64,000 nt of DNA from Polytrichum commune (Eukaryota; Streptophyta; Polytrichopsida; Polytrichales; Polytrichaceae): contig OX485808.1 in NCBI GenBank assembly GCA_950295325.1, forward strand, positions 40,196,527 through 40,260,526, read 5' to 3'. The first letter of the stretch is position 1. Each line of letters starts with the position of its first letter. Below are positions 11,991 to 25,219 of the stretch, one piece after another. The notes under the pieces were generated by a model. It made no database searches, was not told the origin of the DNA, and saw nothing but the letters and a program-made list of their open reading frames with translations. Position numbers and translations under genes: made by a program.

Positions 11991-13029
11991 TGTCATTTTA
12001 ATTCGCAAAAATAATATAAGAATTCTTTAATCATCTCAAGCAAATGCATTGTATCAAGCATATTTTAGCACCATGTCAGGACATGGCAAGTTGCTTGATC
12101 GCAATGCACATGATTTTCCACAAACATTTCCAAGCAAGCAATCTATTGATAGTTTTGTAAGTTTCTCAATTGCCCTCACATGTCAAATTGTATCCAAAAG
12201 AATTGGAGAGCTCTTGGCTTTGTTGATATTTGAACATGGAATGTAATGGTTATTTATTGATTACTTGAATTGAGGCCAGCTATAATTCCATTGCATCAAT
12301 ATTCTGGGTACCTTAGTAATATATCCATCAACTGGATCTCAATAGGCCTCAAATTTCACAACTTGTCCAGAGGATTGGAGAGCTCTGGAATTTGTTGGAA
12401 TGTGTACTTGAACATGAAACTCACTTGTCACTTATAGGGATGCTAAGCTACATTTTTATTGCACTCAATGCCGATTCTGTGAACACAAGATGTTATGTGC
12501 ACCCTAGAGTTCCCAAACAGAAGTTATTTGCAACCTGTCTTGAGATAAACTGACATTACTTCTCCATGCGTACTCTCCAGCAACATTGGCTATCATTTTT
12601 TCTGAGCGACCATCTCTCAGCGTCAAAGACATCATTGTACAACTAGTCAAAATGACCCTATCAAGCCCAATACTGAGAAGCAAGTGTCATGGAGGTTAGA
12701 CTGTACCGAAGTTGTGTGTTTCTAAATTGCCTAGAAATGCACAAACTTGTATTGCAGAGCCTTTTTTCTTGTACATTCTACAAGTATCTGGAACCTGAAT
12801 CTCATTTATTGTATTTTTTTGTCTTTTAAAATTATTAGCTAGATAAAACCATACAAACACTATAATTCAACGTGGATTATATATATATATATATATGATG
12901 TATGTGCATATGTATGTGTAAAATATGTATCTAGAGGTAAACTAGGTAGTCTACCTATGTGATACCTTTTTGGGGAAAAAGGGGAGAGGGATAGAGGTAG
13001 CCATAGGATTCTAAGGAATTGGAAGGACA
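11991..13029. other. Intergenic, nothing recognised; AT dinucleotide run
   Basis: AT-rich, with a pure AT microsatellite at about 12878-12896. No coding segment or element ends were identified. Confidence 0.5.
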
Positions 13030-13500
13030 GCCAGGGCTAGACCTCTTTAAGTTGGGTCCTTATCACTATTACCAAGATAAAGGGGGTCTAGTAAAAACAT
13101 GACTCTCATAGGTTTGTGGTTTATTCATTTCAAGGATAATCATTTTCAGTAACATAACATTGTTCAATAGATGAGTTGTAATCACTTGATTTCGCTATTG
13201 TTGTGCTTGTTCAGATTTAGCTTGAAACTTCAAAATTGCATAGTTGGATTTGAGAATCATAGTTGACCCCACAATACAGTTTCTTCTTATTGTTCGAACA
13301 TAACATGATAGCAAGAGATATTTGTGATTTATTCATTCCAAGGGGGATCCACTCTCACTAATTCAGGACCTCTAATACTAATCTAAAATAAAATAAAATC
13401 AACAAAAAGGAATGTAGATGCTATAATAGGACTTTCTTCATTTTCACCTCAGGTGATAGTGGTACAGGCCCAGCTCAAAGAGGTGGGCATGGGAAACCAA
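13030..13500. mobile_element. hAT-like family K, second copy
   Basis: The left end (cagggctagacctcttt, then ctattaccaagataaag) and the right end (cacctcaggtgatagtgg, then agctcaaagaggtgggc) are inverted relatives of each other, and both match element K at 55149-56393. The termini start CAGGG/CAAGG as in hAT elements. No clear 8-bp target duplication remains, so boundaries are approximate. Confidence 0.55.
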
Positions 13501-15971
13501 GTGGGGGAGGAGGGAGCAGCTTTTTAAACTTAAAAGTATGGCCACGTGGCTTTCCCTGATACCTAGGGCCCCTCATTAATTTCCTCTAATCCTAGCCTTC
13601 CCTAGGCAAGCCTCAAATAAGTGTATTAAAATACCCAGTGTTATAGTACTCTATACTAATTCATAGGATGGACCCATCAATCCCAGTCACACTAACAAAC
13701 AAATTTCAAAGTCACTGGCGAACCTGTGATGCCCAGCACTCAAGTGCATGCGCGTGGTAAGTTATGATTGCTGCTGCTTGCTTTCACAAGTCTGAAAACA
13801 ATGGAACGATATATTGATCAATAACAAAATGTTCTTTCCATATCTTAAAGATTTCAGTGATAAATGTGGCCCATACCTGAAAGGAAAAATGTTTGACCGA
13901 GGAAGGTGCTACGTCCTTGGTACAAATGTAAATATTGCAGCACTTGACACAATTCATGTGGTCTCACTCAGCTTGCTAAAGCAGCACCATAACCTGACAC
14001 CATATTGAGCTCAGCTCTTTGCTGTACACAAATATTTGTCAGCACCACAGTAACGTAGGATGCTGTCTGGTTCCAAAGAATTTTTGGAAGCAAATTTTGG
14101 AAGAAATTAGGCATGTTTCATATTGACCTTGGTGAAAACCCTGTTAAGCCCACGTGGAAATTACCTTTGAAAGTATTGAACCAGAGAGCACTCTACAATA
14201 CTTTGACCCACTTGCCTCTGAAAATATCCAGTTGTTTTTTTATTTGGAGGCATAGATGTTGGTTTCCCAGTATATTGCTTGATCTAATCAAGACCTGTAC
14301 TTGACATATAAGAACCAAGAAGAGGATGGGCCTGGTGCCCATATACTCAAAACCAAAATTCACAAAATGTGAAATATATGCAAATGAACTGATACTTTGA
14401 GTTTTCCTCAAGTCAGTACTTCTTCAGTGAATTATATAGAATTCCTTCAAGTGGCTCCAGTTCCCTGCCGCCGGAATGCACCTTGTGCACAACTGAGAGA
14501 CAGGTTCAGTGTTTTCAATAGAATACAGATGTGTTACTTTGTTCAGGCCGTGTAAAGAATAGGAAATTGACCATGTTATATATCTAAAAATACATACTCA
14601 GCATCATGATTTCCTTTGTGCAGAAGAGAGGTGAAGTGTAATAAAAAAACAAATGAAGTGTTTGCAGGATATTCCTTTTTCGAGAGAAAATTTAGGACAA
14701 TCAAGACAAATGAAAGGTGCCAGACACTAATTTTACTCTTCTTGTCTTTGGAAGTAACCATGTAACCATGTAACCGTCAGTGGCTGTAACGTCCACAGTC
14801 CTGGCTGGAAGGAGAGGAAGTCCTCACACAGTTTGTCGATCTTCCAAATTTGGAACTTATTGGCCTGCTATCTTTGCGGTACATAGCATAGATAACAAGA
14901 CCTCATCAAGATTTTAAACGCATGTGATTAATCAAATTATCTGAACTGTTTGCACAGAACGGGTACCTGCAGCAGATTACTATCGTAGAGTGCTTCCTGC
15001 TTCGGCTTTTAAATCTTAATAGTTTTCCACGTGGAAGTCCTATTGGTAGAGACCATCTCAAATTCTACGTGGAAATTATATTTCGGCGTTACAAATGATG
15101 ATTCAGGAAGCACCTTCCGGTATTCAGAATTCACATTTAATCCGTGACATACAGGTGCTGCACATTTGGCCTTATTATATGAACAATGAATATCTATATT
15201 TTGAAAAGGTTGGCGTTTCTGAGACACTATGGTACAATTGAGTCACCGTAATCATGGAAAATTTTGCAACCTGTGCTTTGGGCTGGTGTCAGTGCTCAAA
15301 TGCTTTACCACTGAAATATAACATCCGGGGTAGGACAAGATGGTCCTGGTGACTGGTCCATTGCATGGATCTCATCCGGGGTTGAGATCAATTTGAACTA
15401 AAGATGCAACGAAGACAACTATCACCAGATTAAATGGAAGAAAACGGTCCTCAAATTGACGCAAGAAAGTGAGTACGATGGGATGAGTAGGTCATCAAGC
15501 TCTGGTAAGCACAAAAAAAGGTTTTGTCCAGGAGAGATTATTGTTCATCCCAAAGAATCAGATAAGGAGATTATACAAACAAGTCTAACCCTTACAAATG
15601 ATTTTGAAACCTAAGTTGAGCAAACATTCACTTGGTGATCATCAAAGAGTAGAATTGTAGAAATTCATATTCTTCCGGAGGATTCATGCTGTTTTCATGA
15701 TTGATCGCCAATGCTTTAATGCTATACAATATTCACTTCGACTTTGCAGTGAATACTGTCGATGTGTAAGAAAACAAATTGTCTTGTACCCAGATTGGGA
15801 AGTTGAAAATGTGTATCAGTGTAAAAAAATGTTTCGCCTAATCTACTTCTAAAAACTGATCGATCTGCTGTGACTCTACAATCACGAAGTGAAGGTAAAA
15901 TTCACGTGCATCAAGTGACTGAAATATTATGAATGTCACATTCGAGACCAAAAATTAATGATGTCAGGTAG
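13501..15971. other. Intergenic; one small foldback at 14990-15115
   Basis: No gene is supported. A foldback lies at about 14990-15115: gtgcttcctg opens it and caggaagcac closes it, with inner arms ending in ttccacgt and acgtggaa. It could be a short MITE. The part just left of 15971 should include the 3' untranslated region of the second MYB gene, which reads leftward from there. Confidence 0.4.
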
Positions 15972-18005
15972 CTACAAGATTGTCCGACCCAAAGCCATGG
16001 ACTCGAAACTGAGGAGTTTGTTTTGATCAGCAGGTCCCCGGCACAAGAACTCGAATTGCGGGATGTGGCTCAGATTGTTGGGAACTCCAAACTCTGTAAC
16101 TGGCCTTTCTACAGGGGTTAATACAAGCTCCGGGAGGATGTTGCACTGATCCGGTAATCGTTGCAGGCCGGCCTCCACCATAGCTGCCTGCTGGGCCTGG
16201 CGTTGCCAAAAAGTGGTCACCTCCGAAACACCTATGTCGCTTAGAAGCAGCTTCTGATCATCAGATTCTTGATGAATGGGTGCAGGCAAAAGCAAGCCTG
16301 ACTCAGAAGCAGCAGCAATAGTACTGCTTTTTGGGCTTCTGGGATTCGAAGCTTCAGAGACACTTGTTGGGGAATTATTATACCGATCCACCGAGAAAAA
16401 ATTGTCTGTTGTTCCCTGGAAAAGTTCCGAACTTGACCTCTGAATCTGCTCAGGCGCAGCATCCAAAATCTCACAGTGGGCCACTGGTTGAAAACTGCTT
16501 GTTGAGAACTGGCTTGAAGAGGGTGACTCCTGGTGTCCTGTATGATCAGTGGACACACAACTCTCGGTTAAGCAGGTTTGCAGATTCTGGGATGCTGGTT
16601 GCAGGGAGGAATCCCAATCTTGCAGAAACTTTTGGAGGTTGACAGGGCTACAGGAGGGGCTAGTTTTGCTCATGCGCTCCTCCAAATGGGCCTTTAAGTT
16701 CATCACCTCCGTTTCCACATCTAGGCCAGTGGTAGATGCACCACTGGCAACAGTAGCATCATCTACATTGCTCCTAAATAATGGTCGGAGGCCCTTGACA
16801 TGCTCCACTACACCGAAGCTCGGATTCCAGGAGTACTCCAGGGGGCTAATTGCATACAAATCATCATGAGGTGAAGAAGGGGATTGCATCCTAAACCCAG
16901 CATCTTGCATTGGGTTGTTGCAGGTGCTGATAGTGGTGGTGGTGACAGAATTACTTGACAGTAAATTAAGGTTGGTGGAGGCTAGCCTAGCTTCCGCCTC
17001 CGCTCGCATGCAGTCCCACTGGGACATGTGGGTGAGGTATTTGGAGGAGGAGGATGACCCAGCTGCTGCCAGTTTCCACTCTGAATTGGCTGTAATCTGC
17101 AATCGGCGGCGATGATGAACACCTTGAAGATGGAGATGATGGTAATGCTGGTCTTGTAGGGTTAGGGGTGACGCCTGGTGGGTCACTGGGTCGATGCCCA
17201 TTCGAAGGAGGCGCTTCTTCAGGTGTGTGTTCCAGTAGTTCTTGATCTCATTGTCAGTGCGCCGGGGGAGGTGGCTCGCAATTGCTGACCACCGGTTGCC
17301 TAGCATTGCGTGCAGGTGGACGATCGTCTGCTCCTCTTCCAGGGAGAATCGGCCTCGCTTGATGTCAGGCCGCAGGTAGTTTGTCCACCTCAATCTGCAG
17401 CTCTTGCCACACCTCGACAGACCTGAACCAAAGAGAAGAAAATTAAAAGAAAAAAGTTCTCCCGCTTTATCAATACTAAAGAAGATGAATCTGCACAAAA
17501 AAAGAAGATGTGAAATTGCATCAAGAATACGATGGTGGCACTGACCCATCAGCAACTTACCCCCTAATCCTCCCTGTTCATGAGGATAAGCCAAAATACC
17601 TAGACTCGGTCCCATTGTGAATGGGCCCGAGGAACTCTGTAATTTGGAATAGAAACTTGAGGCATACGGGAGCAATAGGAGGGAGCTATACAAGTGGCAG
17701 AGGTGGGAGGGGAGCAAAATACATCATCATCTTCTTCTCCATAGTGCTTTGATTGGGTGGTGCTCCTCATGCCACTAAGGTTCCAAGAATGTTACACCCC
17801 CCTACAAGCCTTCAACATGTGATCAACTCAAAAGCTTGGATGGATTTGTATGTACGTATGTATGTATACCAGCATGTAGAGGCAGAGAGCGCCAGCTGCC
17901 GTGGCCGTGCCGCTGAATGCAATCCATGAGCTTCTGGTCCTCATCTGGCGTCCACGGCCCCTTCTTCAGACCGATGTTCTCGTCACAGCAGGGAGCTCTC
18001 ACCAT
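15972..18005 (-). CDS. R2R3-MYB transcription factor, subgroup 9 (MIXTA-like), second copy
   Basis: Two exons, 18005-17870 and 17422-15972, join in phase 1 across a 447-bp GT-AG intron, giving 528 codons. Exon 1 has exactly the length of exon 1 in the neighbouring paralog (136 bp) and stops at the same Gly46. R2 (14-62) and R3 (65-116) carry all expected aromatic residues, and the canonical MGIDPVTH follows. The subgroup-9 box [18 protein letters not shown] is at about 175-192. A later conserved-looking patch reads [14 protein letters not shown]. His-rich and Ser-rich low-complexity regions separate these. As in the first copy, the usual R3 intron is absent. It is the more conservative of the pair, so it is the better candidate for keeping the ancestral role in epidermal cell differentiation and cuticle formation (inferred from the family). 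The start MVRAPCC differs from the usual MGR by one residue. Confidence 0.94.
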
Positions 18006-19028
18006 ACCTGATCGGTAATAATGATGCTCTCCCTAACCACTAAGCAAATCTCAACCGAACAGATCCGCCCCACCCACTACAATACTCTCCACCGAACCAA
18101 GATTTTTAAATAAGACGAAACAAAACAAAAACAAAAGCACACTGCTCTAAGCTGGCTTCGACGCCACTGTAGTCTTGTATCATATCTGCGATTACTCAAG
18201 TTTCACATGCATAGGAAAACAGTTGCAAATGAAGTTCAATTAGCCTGACAAGTTCATATGATCGAAGTTTTCACACTAGCCCGCCTGCCTTGAGCTTCCT
18301 TCGATTCGGAACAGTGGCCTCGAGATTGCCACCGTGACCGCCTACAAAACTCTTCACCAAACACTAGGACTGCTATGAGGTGACCACAATGATCGACCCC
18401 GCCAGCAGCGATTGCTGTCTTTCCAGATTCCTGAAAAGAAGTTAAGATGGGATTATCATCCGTCACCTTGTTTCGCATAGACAGCCTACCAGACTCGATC
18501 GAGTTCGATACGTCTCAGAAACTCTAACAATTGCTAATTAATGCAATTCAATGAGCCCAAGAGCCACAGATGAGGCTCAATGAGACTCGAGTCACGGCTC
18601 TTAGCAGTAATTAGGATGAGCTAGCTCCAGCTGCATGAGCCCGAAGCTCTCTCACCCCGAAGCCTCTGAACAACTCTGGCAACTGCTGGAGCACAGTGCA
18701 CACAATAACTCTGAATTCTGAGGAAGTGGCCAAAACGGGAAATTGTCTAAAGAAAGATCTGCACTCCGGCAATAGGCCGACTCATCCAATCGCCCGTGGG
18801 AAGTTACCAATCTTAGGATCTGGAGGCGCTTTCCAATTGCCACCTGATCCAAACCCAATCATAGGCAGCCGCCAGCAGCATCTACTTTACACGGTTCATT
18901 CCAAGTTCCAGAGTCCCGAGAAGGATTGCTCCGAAACGCTGCAGGATTGATCGGGCGAGAAGGCGATCCACCAATAGTCGATTGCAAATGGCCACTACGA
19001 GCACGCGATGGAGGTGGGCAACGCGAGT
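18006..19028 (-). promoter_or_regulatory. Probable long 5' leader of the second MYB gene
   Basis: This GC-richer stretch lies between the ATG and a TATA-like box at 19029-19036. Several minus-strand open frames cross it, but none joins the MYB frame or shows a domain, so I treat it as untranslated leader, possibly with introns. That is an inference from the TATA position. Confidence 0.4.
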
Positions 19029-19036
19029 CTTTATAG
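19029..19036 (-). promoter_or_regulatory. TATA box candidate of the second MYB gene
   Basis: The minus strand reads CTATAAAG, a good plant TATA box, in GC-rich context. Just upstream on that strand lie two tgggccgtc elements (around 19098-19104 and 19128-19134 on the plus strand), similar to GGGCC-type promoter sites. If used, transcription would begin near 19000 and give a leader of about 1 kb. Confidence 0.45.
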
Positions 19037-19329
19037 TCAGGCGTCACGGCGAGCCGCCGCTCGTGAAGCGCGCTACGCTCACGAGGCCCGTAGACGCTGG
19101 GCCGTCCGATCAAAGATCGGGTGATGCTGGGCCGTCGATCCTCTGACGCTCCCGCGCTTTGTAGGGGCGCCTGTACTGCCTCTGGACTCCGGAGCGGCGC
19201 TGGCCAATGGGGAGGGGTCAACTTTAATTCCTCCTAAACGCACCACTGCAGATTCCAAGAGCTTTCCTTCTCCATTACTATTATAGGGCCTAATTATGCA
19301 AACCAACCCGTGATTTCGTCATTAAAAAC

Positions 19330-19582
19330 GGAGAGAGAGGGAATTATCATATACAAGCGTACCTCTCATTCATCCAACATAAAAGCCCTGAAATAGTATG
19401 CACTTGAGGGTTACCTTTCTTGAGTTGAATTGACACCAAAAAGTAGTTTTAAAGACTCCGAATTAGCCTACTATGAGTCAATGTCATTTGAGATGAATCG
19501 ATAGGAGACATGTAAGGGGTCAAGCTTTTATGTTGGATAATTAAATGAGAGGTATGCTTGTATACGATAACTCCCTCTCTCC
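19330..19582. mobile_element. Mutator-like MITE family E, complete copy
   Basis: A 253-bp element has long terminal inverted repeats of about 55 bp: gaattatcatatacaagcgt and tctcattcatccaacat on the left pair with atgttggataatt-aaatgaga and gcttgtatacgataactccc on the right. It is flanked by the 9-mers ATTAAAAAC and ATCAAAAAC (8 of 9 identical), which fits Mutator-type insertion. No coding capacity. Relatives lie at 22509-23340, 25868-26135, 42561-43150, and a single end at 28615-28672. Confidence 0.75.
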
Positions 19583-19591
19583 ATCAAAAAC

Positions 19592-20654
19592 AAGGTTGTG
19601 GCTACGCAAGGTCGAGTTGGGCCCAAGTAAATGTTCACAACACCTACCGAGCGGGATGGCGAACCGATGGAGGGGGGAAGTTGAAAATACTGAAAATAGA
19701 AGCTCTTGGTTTAATATTTTTATCCAAATAATCTCCAAAATCGGAGTTGAAGACCCCGGAGAAGTCTAGTGAGATCAAATTGGAATGAATCACCAATCAA
19801 TTTGTAGGTGACATGGTTTTATCAATGTGTGTTATAAAATAAAATTCAGTATAATTCTGACCTCTTATAAGTTGGGGACGAGCAGAAGATGACATTTCAT
19901 AGCACCTACTATGAGGGAGGGTGAAATCACTAATTACTATGTAGGGCTCAGGCATAAATTGTTCCTTTAATCGAAACTAATTTATAAATCATGGTCAAGG
20001 ATCCTAAAATAATATATTGAGGTTAATTTGGGATGAAACAACAAAAAGCAATAGGGAGGATGTGTTTACCACCTTTCTTTGGTAAGTGTTGGGAAGCACT
20101 GAAATCCAGAAGGGGAGTAGTTATACGAGTATAATACACTTTCATATATGGTTCTGCATAGTAAGATATATCTTTGATGTAAGAACTGAATTATTTTTTT
20201 ACTTTTTGAAGCGGAGTAAACATCTAAAACAATGAGACTCCTTACAGGTTGAAAATATTCTAGTATCTAATTTATATCTGACCCTAAAGTTGGGCCCATT
20301 GGCAAAGCTAAATTAGCCTAATGAGATGTGCAAGCAGACCGATCAACTTGACACATTATATCGACTCGGTCAGTGAATTCATTTTTTACTTTTTGTATTT
20401 TTATTTTTATTTTTTTGCACGTCGACTGGGGATGTCGATTGATTAAGCTAATGTGAGGTCAGATTCTCATTGGAAGATTTGACCAATCAACCTAAAATAT
20501 ATGTTGATGTGACTACACTATTCATGGTAAATATTGTGGTCTACATTGTGGGCTCTGTCACTTCCCATTGGTGGATGGATGGACAAGGATAACCCTGTGA
20601 CCACCGATCCATGGATATTGAAACTTAAGCTCATGGAATTTGAAACCGGGATTT
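19592..20654. other. Intergenic, nothing recognised
   Basis: AT-rich sequence with no supported gene, RNA or repeat end. Confidence 0.5.
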
Positions 20655-21125
20655 GGGCTACTTCACACATGTGCCAAGAGCCGTGACCATGAAATTGTGA
20701 GGGCCCAAAAGAAAGTGTCCCAAGGACGTCTCAAGACACATCCAAAATCATGTAGTGTGGTCATGGACCCTCAAGTGTATTGTGAAGTCATATATAACCA
20801 AGCTCTCAATCAAATGCTATTTCAATGAATTTCAATTCATGTGGGTCCTCATACATGATAAAATAAAATAAATCAACGGTTGTGAATGTTCAGAGTGTCA
20901 TGATCTTCCGATTTTGTGTTAGGTCTATCGTCAAGAAGTGGTTCTTGAAAATAGTCCAAGTGACCATGAAACATGATCTATTTGATGCCATGTAGAAATC
21001 CATGTAGACTTTACATCCATCTTGCGTTCACATACTCCGTTGGTCCCTTGAGAGTAGGGTGAAGCCAATGAGAGTGCTTGAAGTGGAATGGTCACGGGCT
21101 CGCAGTCTCATGTGTGAAGTGGCCC
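20655..21125. mobile_element. Harbinger-type MITE family B, single copy
   Basis: It opens gggctacttcacacatgtgc and closes catgtgtgaagtggccc, followed by TTA. The inside (gtgaccatgaaattgtgag, gtgtcccaagg, tgtgttaggtctac) matches the three-copy cluster at 40465-41794. Length is 471 bp, with no coding capacity. The left flank reads TTT rather than TTA, so the target duplication is imperfect. Confidence 0.7.
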
Positions 21126-21489
21126 TTAGTTTTGCACATGTTTACTTTGATCTGAGGAGTGTTACATTATTTATGATATTTAATGTGACCAAAACTGAAC
21201 AAGAATATTTCCACTTACTATATTTGAGGCTATGTATGTGTATAATGTTGTACCAATTGCCCAGGTGTTTCAAATAACTATTGTAACAAGTAAACTTCAT
21301 GTAAAACCAAATCAAAGGTAAACATCATACTCTTTTAGATGCAAAGGCACAGTTAATTACATCAATTGACAGTAAATACTTTTGATCTCAAGAGTCAGAA
21401 CAATGTTTGATATGATATCATCAATTTGAATTCTAATAAGATTATTATAAGAGATTGGCTTTTATTTCAATGACTCAAACATCGAATAT

Positions 21490-22135
21490 CTACATTTTTA
21501 CTCAACCCAACTCTCAACACAAGTCCCAAGCCTCACCTTCAAAAAGTGATGTCATGTATAGTAAAGAGACCTATTTTTGATAACTTAAGCGATTTCTCAT
21601 AAGTGCAGTATAGCTGTGATATTGGGGTGATTGTCACAAGTCTAGAAATTGATATCACAACGTTTATCCAAACACACACACACACACACACACACAATTT
21701 ATTTCCAAGCTTTGACATTACTATAAATTTTTGAGGACAAGATTTTCTCAACCCATATTCCCAACATAAGTTGACCTATTTCCAATAACTGGGAGACGAA
21801 AACTGAGTACAATTAGTGCCCTTTTCAAGGAACCCAAATCCGTGTCCTTTTAACTTACTTTTTCCATCACGCCAAAGATGATGGGCCACACACGTGACTC
21901 TTCATGACTTTTCCATCACATTATAAATGACATCTCCATGTATGGAACTTCATGGGTTTAGGGGACTCTATATAATAGGATTGGAGGGTATCTGAAATGG
22001 GTATGTCTACTATAGGCATTCATGTCATACTTGGAACTTAGGACTTGGGATCCTTGTGAAGTGGTAGGTCCCAACCTCCATGGATGCTCTCAACGGCTAA
22101 GATTGCACGGACTTGGAACCCATCCGAACCGGCCC
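21490..22135. mobile_element. Harbinger-type MITE family A, interrupted degenerate copy
   Basis: Positions 21490-21545 match the middle of family A (ctcaacacaagtcccaagcc), and 22000-22135 match its right end (cttggaacttaggacttggg, then cgaaccggccc plus TTA). The material between does not belong to A and includes a CA microsatellite at 21672-21696. The left terminus was not found. Confidence 0.5.
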
Positions 22136-22508
22136 TTAGACCTATATCACAAGCATCCAAGGTACAATACGTGACATTTGTACGAAGGACAAATACTATC
22201 TTTCCACGACCTTAAAGACCTAATAAAGCAGAATGCAACTTAGTGTTGCCTTTCCCACAGTCTCTCAACCTTTGAGCATCACGGGATACATTTACGCAAA
22301 ATTGTTGGCATGTAACTTTTACATAGATTCGATGGAACATGTCAATTCTGCAGACCTGGGACGCGTGACAAAAATAGTTCTCCATTTCTTCATGATGTTA
22401 AAAGCCGTATAATGGCCGAGGCCAAAGATTGCCGCTACATTTAGTTATAGTCAATGGTGTAGCTATGGTGATGTACATTGTAGAGTACATTAACAAGGCC
22501 CAACAAAG

Positions 22509-23340
22509 GGTGAGAGAGAATTCTTGCATACAAGTGTACCTCACATCCATTCATGTTAATGACCTAATTTGGATGTAACCCGTACAAATTGGTTCCTATC
22601 ATGAAAATCATTGTAGCCAATGCAATTACCAATTTCAAGTCTACCATGATTGAAACTTACTCCAGACCCCCACCACCTCAAAATCAAACCCCAATCCCTA
22701 GATTGTTGGTTGGTGACGAATGATGACAGTAAATACACCATTCATAAATTGGGTGAGATATGAGGATTTTGAATTATTTTTTCCAACTTAAGCCCTACCT
22801 AACCTTCTAGAATCTCTTTTATAAGATAGCCCTTGTTGTAAATTAATGTATGGGTCGAATGTCCCATAAAGCATTTTATTCTCATAATAGATCTACATTG
22901 CCAAGAAAAAGAATGTCCTAGCCACATGTATATTTTGTAAACCATAGTCACAAATAATACACATTTTGTGCGCCCACATGCTACAAGTATGGAAATCCAA
23001 TCCACCTCCCAAAATTTTCTTGGCAATCCACACTATTTTGAGTATCTATTACTGCATTATCATAAAAACAAGATTTTTTTAATTGTGGTTGCAACACGTA
23101 TGAATTAAAAAAGTCACAATTTGTGCGATATGGTTTGGACCCAAGGTAATTATTATAGGTACAAAGCCGACCTAAATACACATATAAGTGTAGACTAATG
23201 TGGGGTCTTTAAAACTACTTTTAGTGTCAAATCAAATTGGGGGGAAAATTTTTTTTTAAAAAAACAAAGATACTATTTTAGAGGATTCTTTGTTGGATGT
23301 AAGAGATGTACACTTGTGTGCAATAATGCTCTCTTGTCCC
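22509..23340. mobile_element. Mutator-like family E, longer relative
   Basis: The left end (tgcatacaagtgtacctcac) and right end (gatgtacacttgtgtgcaat) are inverted relatives of the E termini. Near the right end, ggggtctttaaaactacttt matches the inner part of the copy at 25868-26135. The intervening DNA is unlike E1 and has no coding capacity. Target duplication is not clear. Confidence 0.5.
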
Positions 23341-24814
23341 ATCAAATGAGCACTGATGTGTGATGGTGCAATTGAGAATGACAACGTTGAGAAATCTTTA
23401 TAACTCAAAAAATCCCTATTAATGTATAAAATTTGACCTTGGAAACAACATCACAAACCCGAAAGTTGTCTAGTTAAATTTAATTGGATGTATCAACCAC
23501 AAACCTATAGGAAACACTGTTGTACCAAATCCCTTTCCATGTCGGTCACGTTCCAACAAAAGAACAGAGTACCATGCTACCAACACTCACTAAAATGTCC
23601 TAAAGGCTCTAAGTACGTACCAAGAACATACCAAAGCACATACATATCAAAAATCTCCTACAGTTCCACACATACATCTCTTCCAATTCACACTACTTAA
23701 TGCATGCACCAAGATAATTATGATATTAGCAAACATAACATCACTCAACATACAAATCTCGTTCGTGGGCCCTCAAAATATAACAACGAGAAGCTCGAAA
23801 AACTACACACGAAGACTCAAATTTAGACTGAACTCCCAACATCTCACTATTATATTCTTGAAGCCCACGTTGCAGAGTATTGTAAAGGAACACTTTAAAC
23901 CAGAAATTCTAAAAATTTACATGAGACCACAAATATTATACTTCCAGAATTGGAGTGGATTAATATTGGAATTGAAGGGAGTCACACTCTATATTTTGGA
24001 TCGAGTAGTAATTATTCAGCATGCATTGATATACTACATGCATGTGTTTTTGTACACACTACAATCATTGCTACATACTTGTATTTTAGGGTACAGTATA
24101 ACTATTATTTCCAGTACGACTATACAATTTTACAGTGTGTACAATTGGATGTACTAGTTTGAGTATAATATGCATACATCTGAAGAAACCCACCTCCTTC
24201 AGAAACCACTCGTATTCATGTGTACCCTAAAAGCCTAATAGTTTAAAGTGTACTCACAATCGTTCTTTGCCTGTATTGGTGAAGTTTGCTCAGTAGACAA
24301 AGAAATCTTGATGAAACAAACTTGCCAAAAGTGATACTTAGATGTATGAACCACTACACCAATATATGCGATTAGGCCGCTCCACATTGACCTAATTGAC
24401 ATTCCACACTACTTTCGATGTTTATTATCATGGCATCAACATATGTGAATTTTTTTATTTTTTTCCACCGTGGTTGATATGTGGATGGATAAACAACGTC
24501 ATAAGTTTCGTAATTTGACTTTGACCCAAGGTAATTTGCATGCGTGACGAGGAAGTTACATGTTCACGAAAGTATCCTAATTGCACGTATCGATGTAGAT
24601 TTCTCATGGATCACTGGGGTGAAGGCATTATATAGAGTGTGCACCGCACTAGTTACAATTTACATGGAATTCAATCAAAATGCTCCAATGTATTAATCAA
24701 GGTCAAAGACCCGAAATTAGTAGGATGAATCAACATCCAATCCTACAGGGGTCAGTTTTCACTAAAGTAGATGGGTCTTAAGTGGCTTGTTTTCTTAATC
24801 GAACCCCTAAATTT
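23341..24814. other. Intergenic, nothing recognised
   Basis: A 145-codon open frame at 23720-24157 lacks any recognisable domain and is AT-driven. I see no supported gene here. Confidence 0.5.
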
Positions 24815-25145
24815 GAGTGATATGCGGTTTGGTGAGGATCAAAGAGCAAACATCACAAAGACACATGTCTAAAAGAGATTGGACTACATCTTCAAATATT
24901 AATAACCACTCTACACTTAATAGTGAACACAATTGGGAGGACCTACGTATCCAGTTAAGAAATCAACAAACATGCACTTCCGCAAACCATAACTAAGTCA
25001 AGGGAACTCAGATTTTCAATCTAGTTTTTGCAGATGTTCATCGCACATCTGCTAACGCAACACAAGTTTTGTTGTGTAAAATCTCAGTGGTAGAAGTTGG
25101 AGAACATGGAAAATGAACCAATTAACACCCATATACCTTATTATT
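24815..25145 (+). mobile_element. MITE family C copy
   Basis: Starts near aatttgagtgatatgcgg and ends near acacccatataccttat, with the family landmarks acatgtctaaaagagattgg and cacaattgggaggacct between. The left terminus is missing. Confidence 0.6.
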
Positions 25146-25219
25146 CCCCAGTAGGTGCTAGGAACCCAAACGAGGTTGTCATCACCGCCGCCGCCACCCC
25201 AAACTTCAAAGGTCCGGAA

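Noticed and set aside
18859-19221. 120-codon minus-strand frame upstream of the second MYB
   Set aside because: Crosses the TATA-like promoter region, is Arg/Pro-rich from GC bias, and has no domain.
23720-24157. 145-codon open frame on the plus strand
   Set aside because: AT-driven, low information, no domain, no splice context and no GC rise; likely chance.
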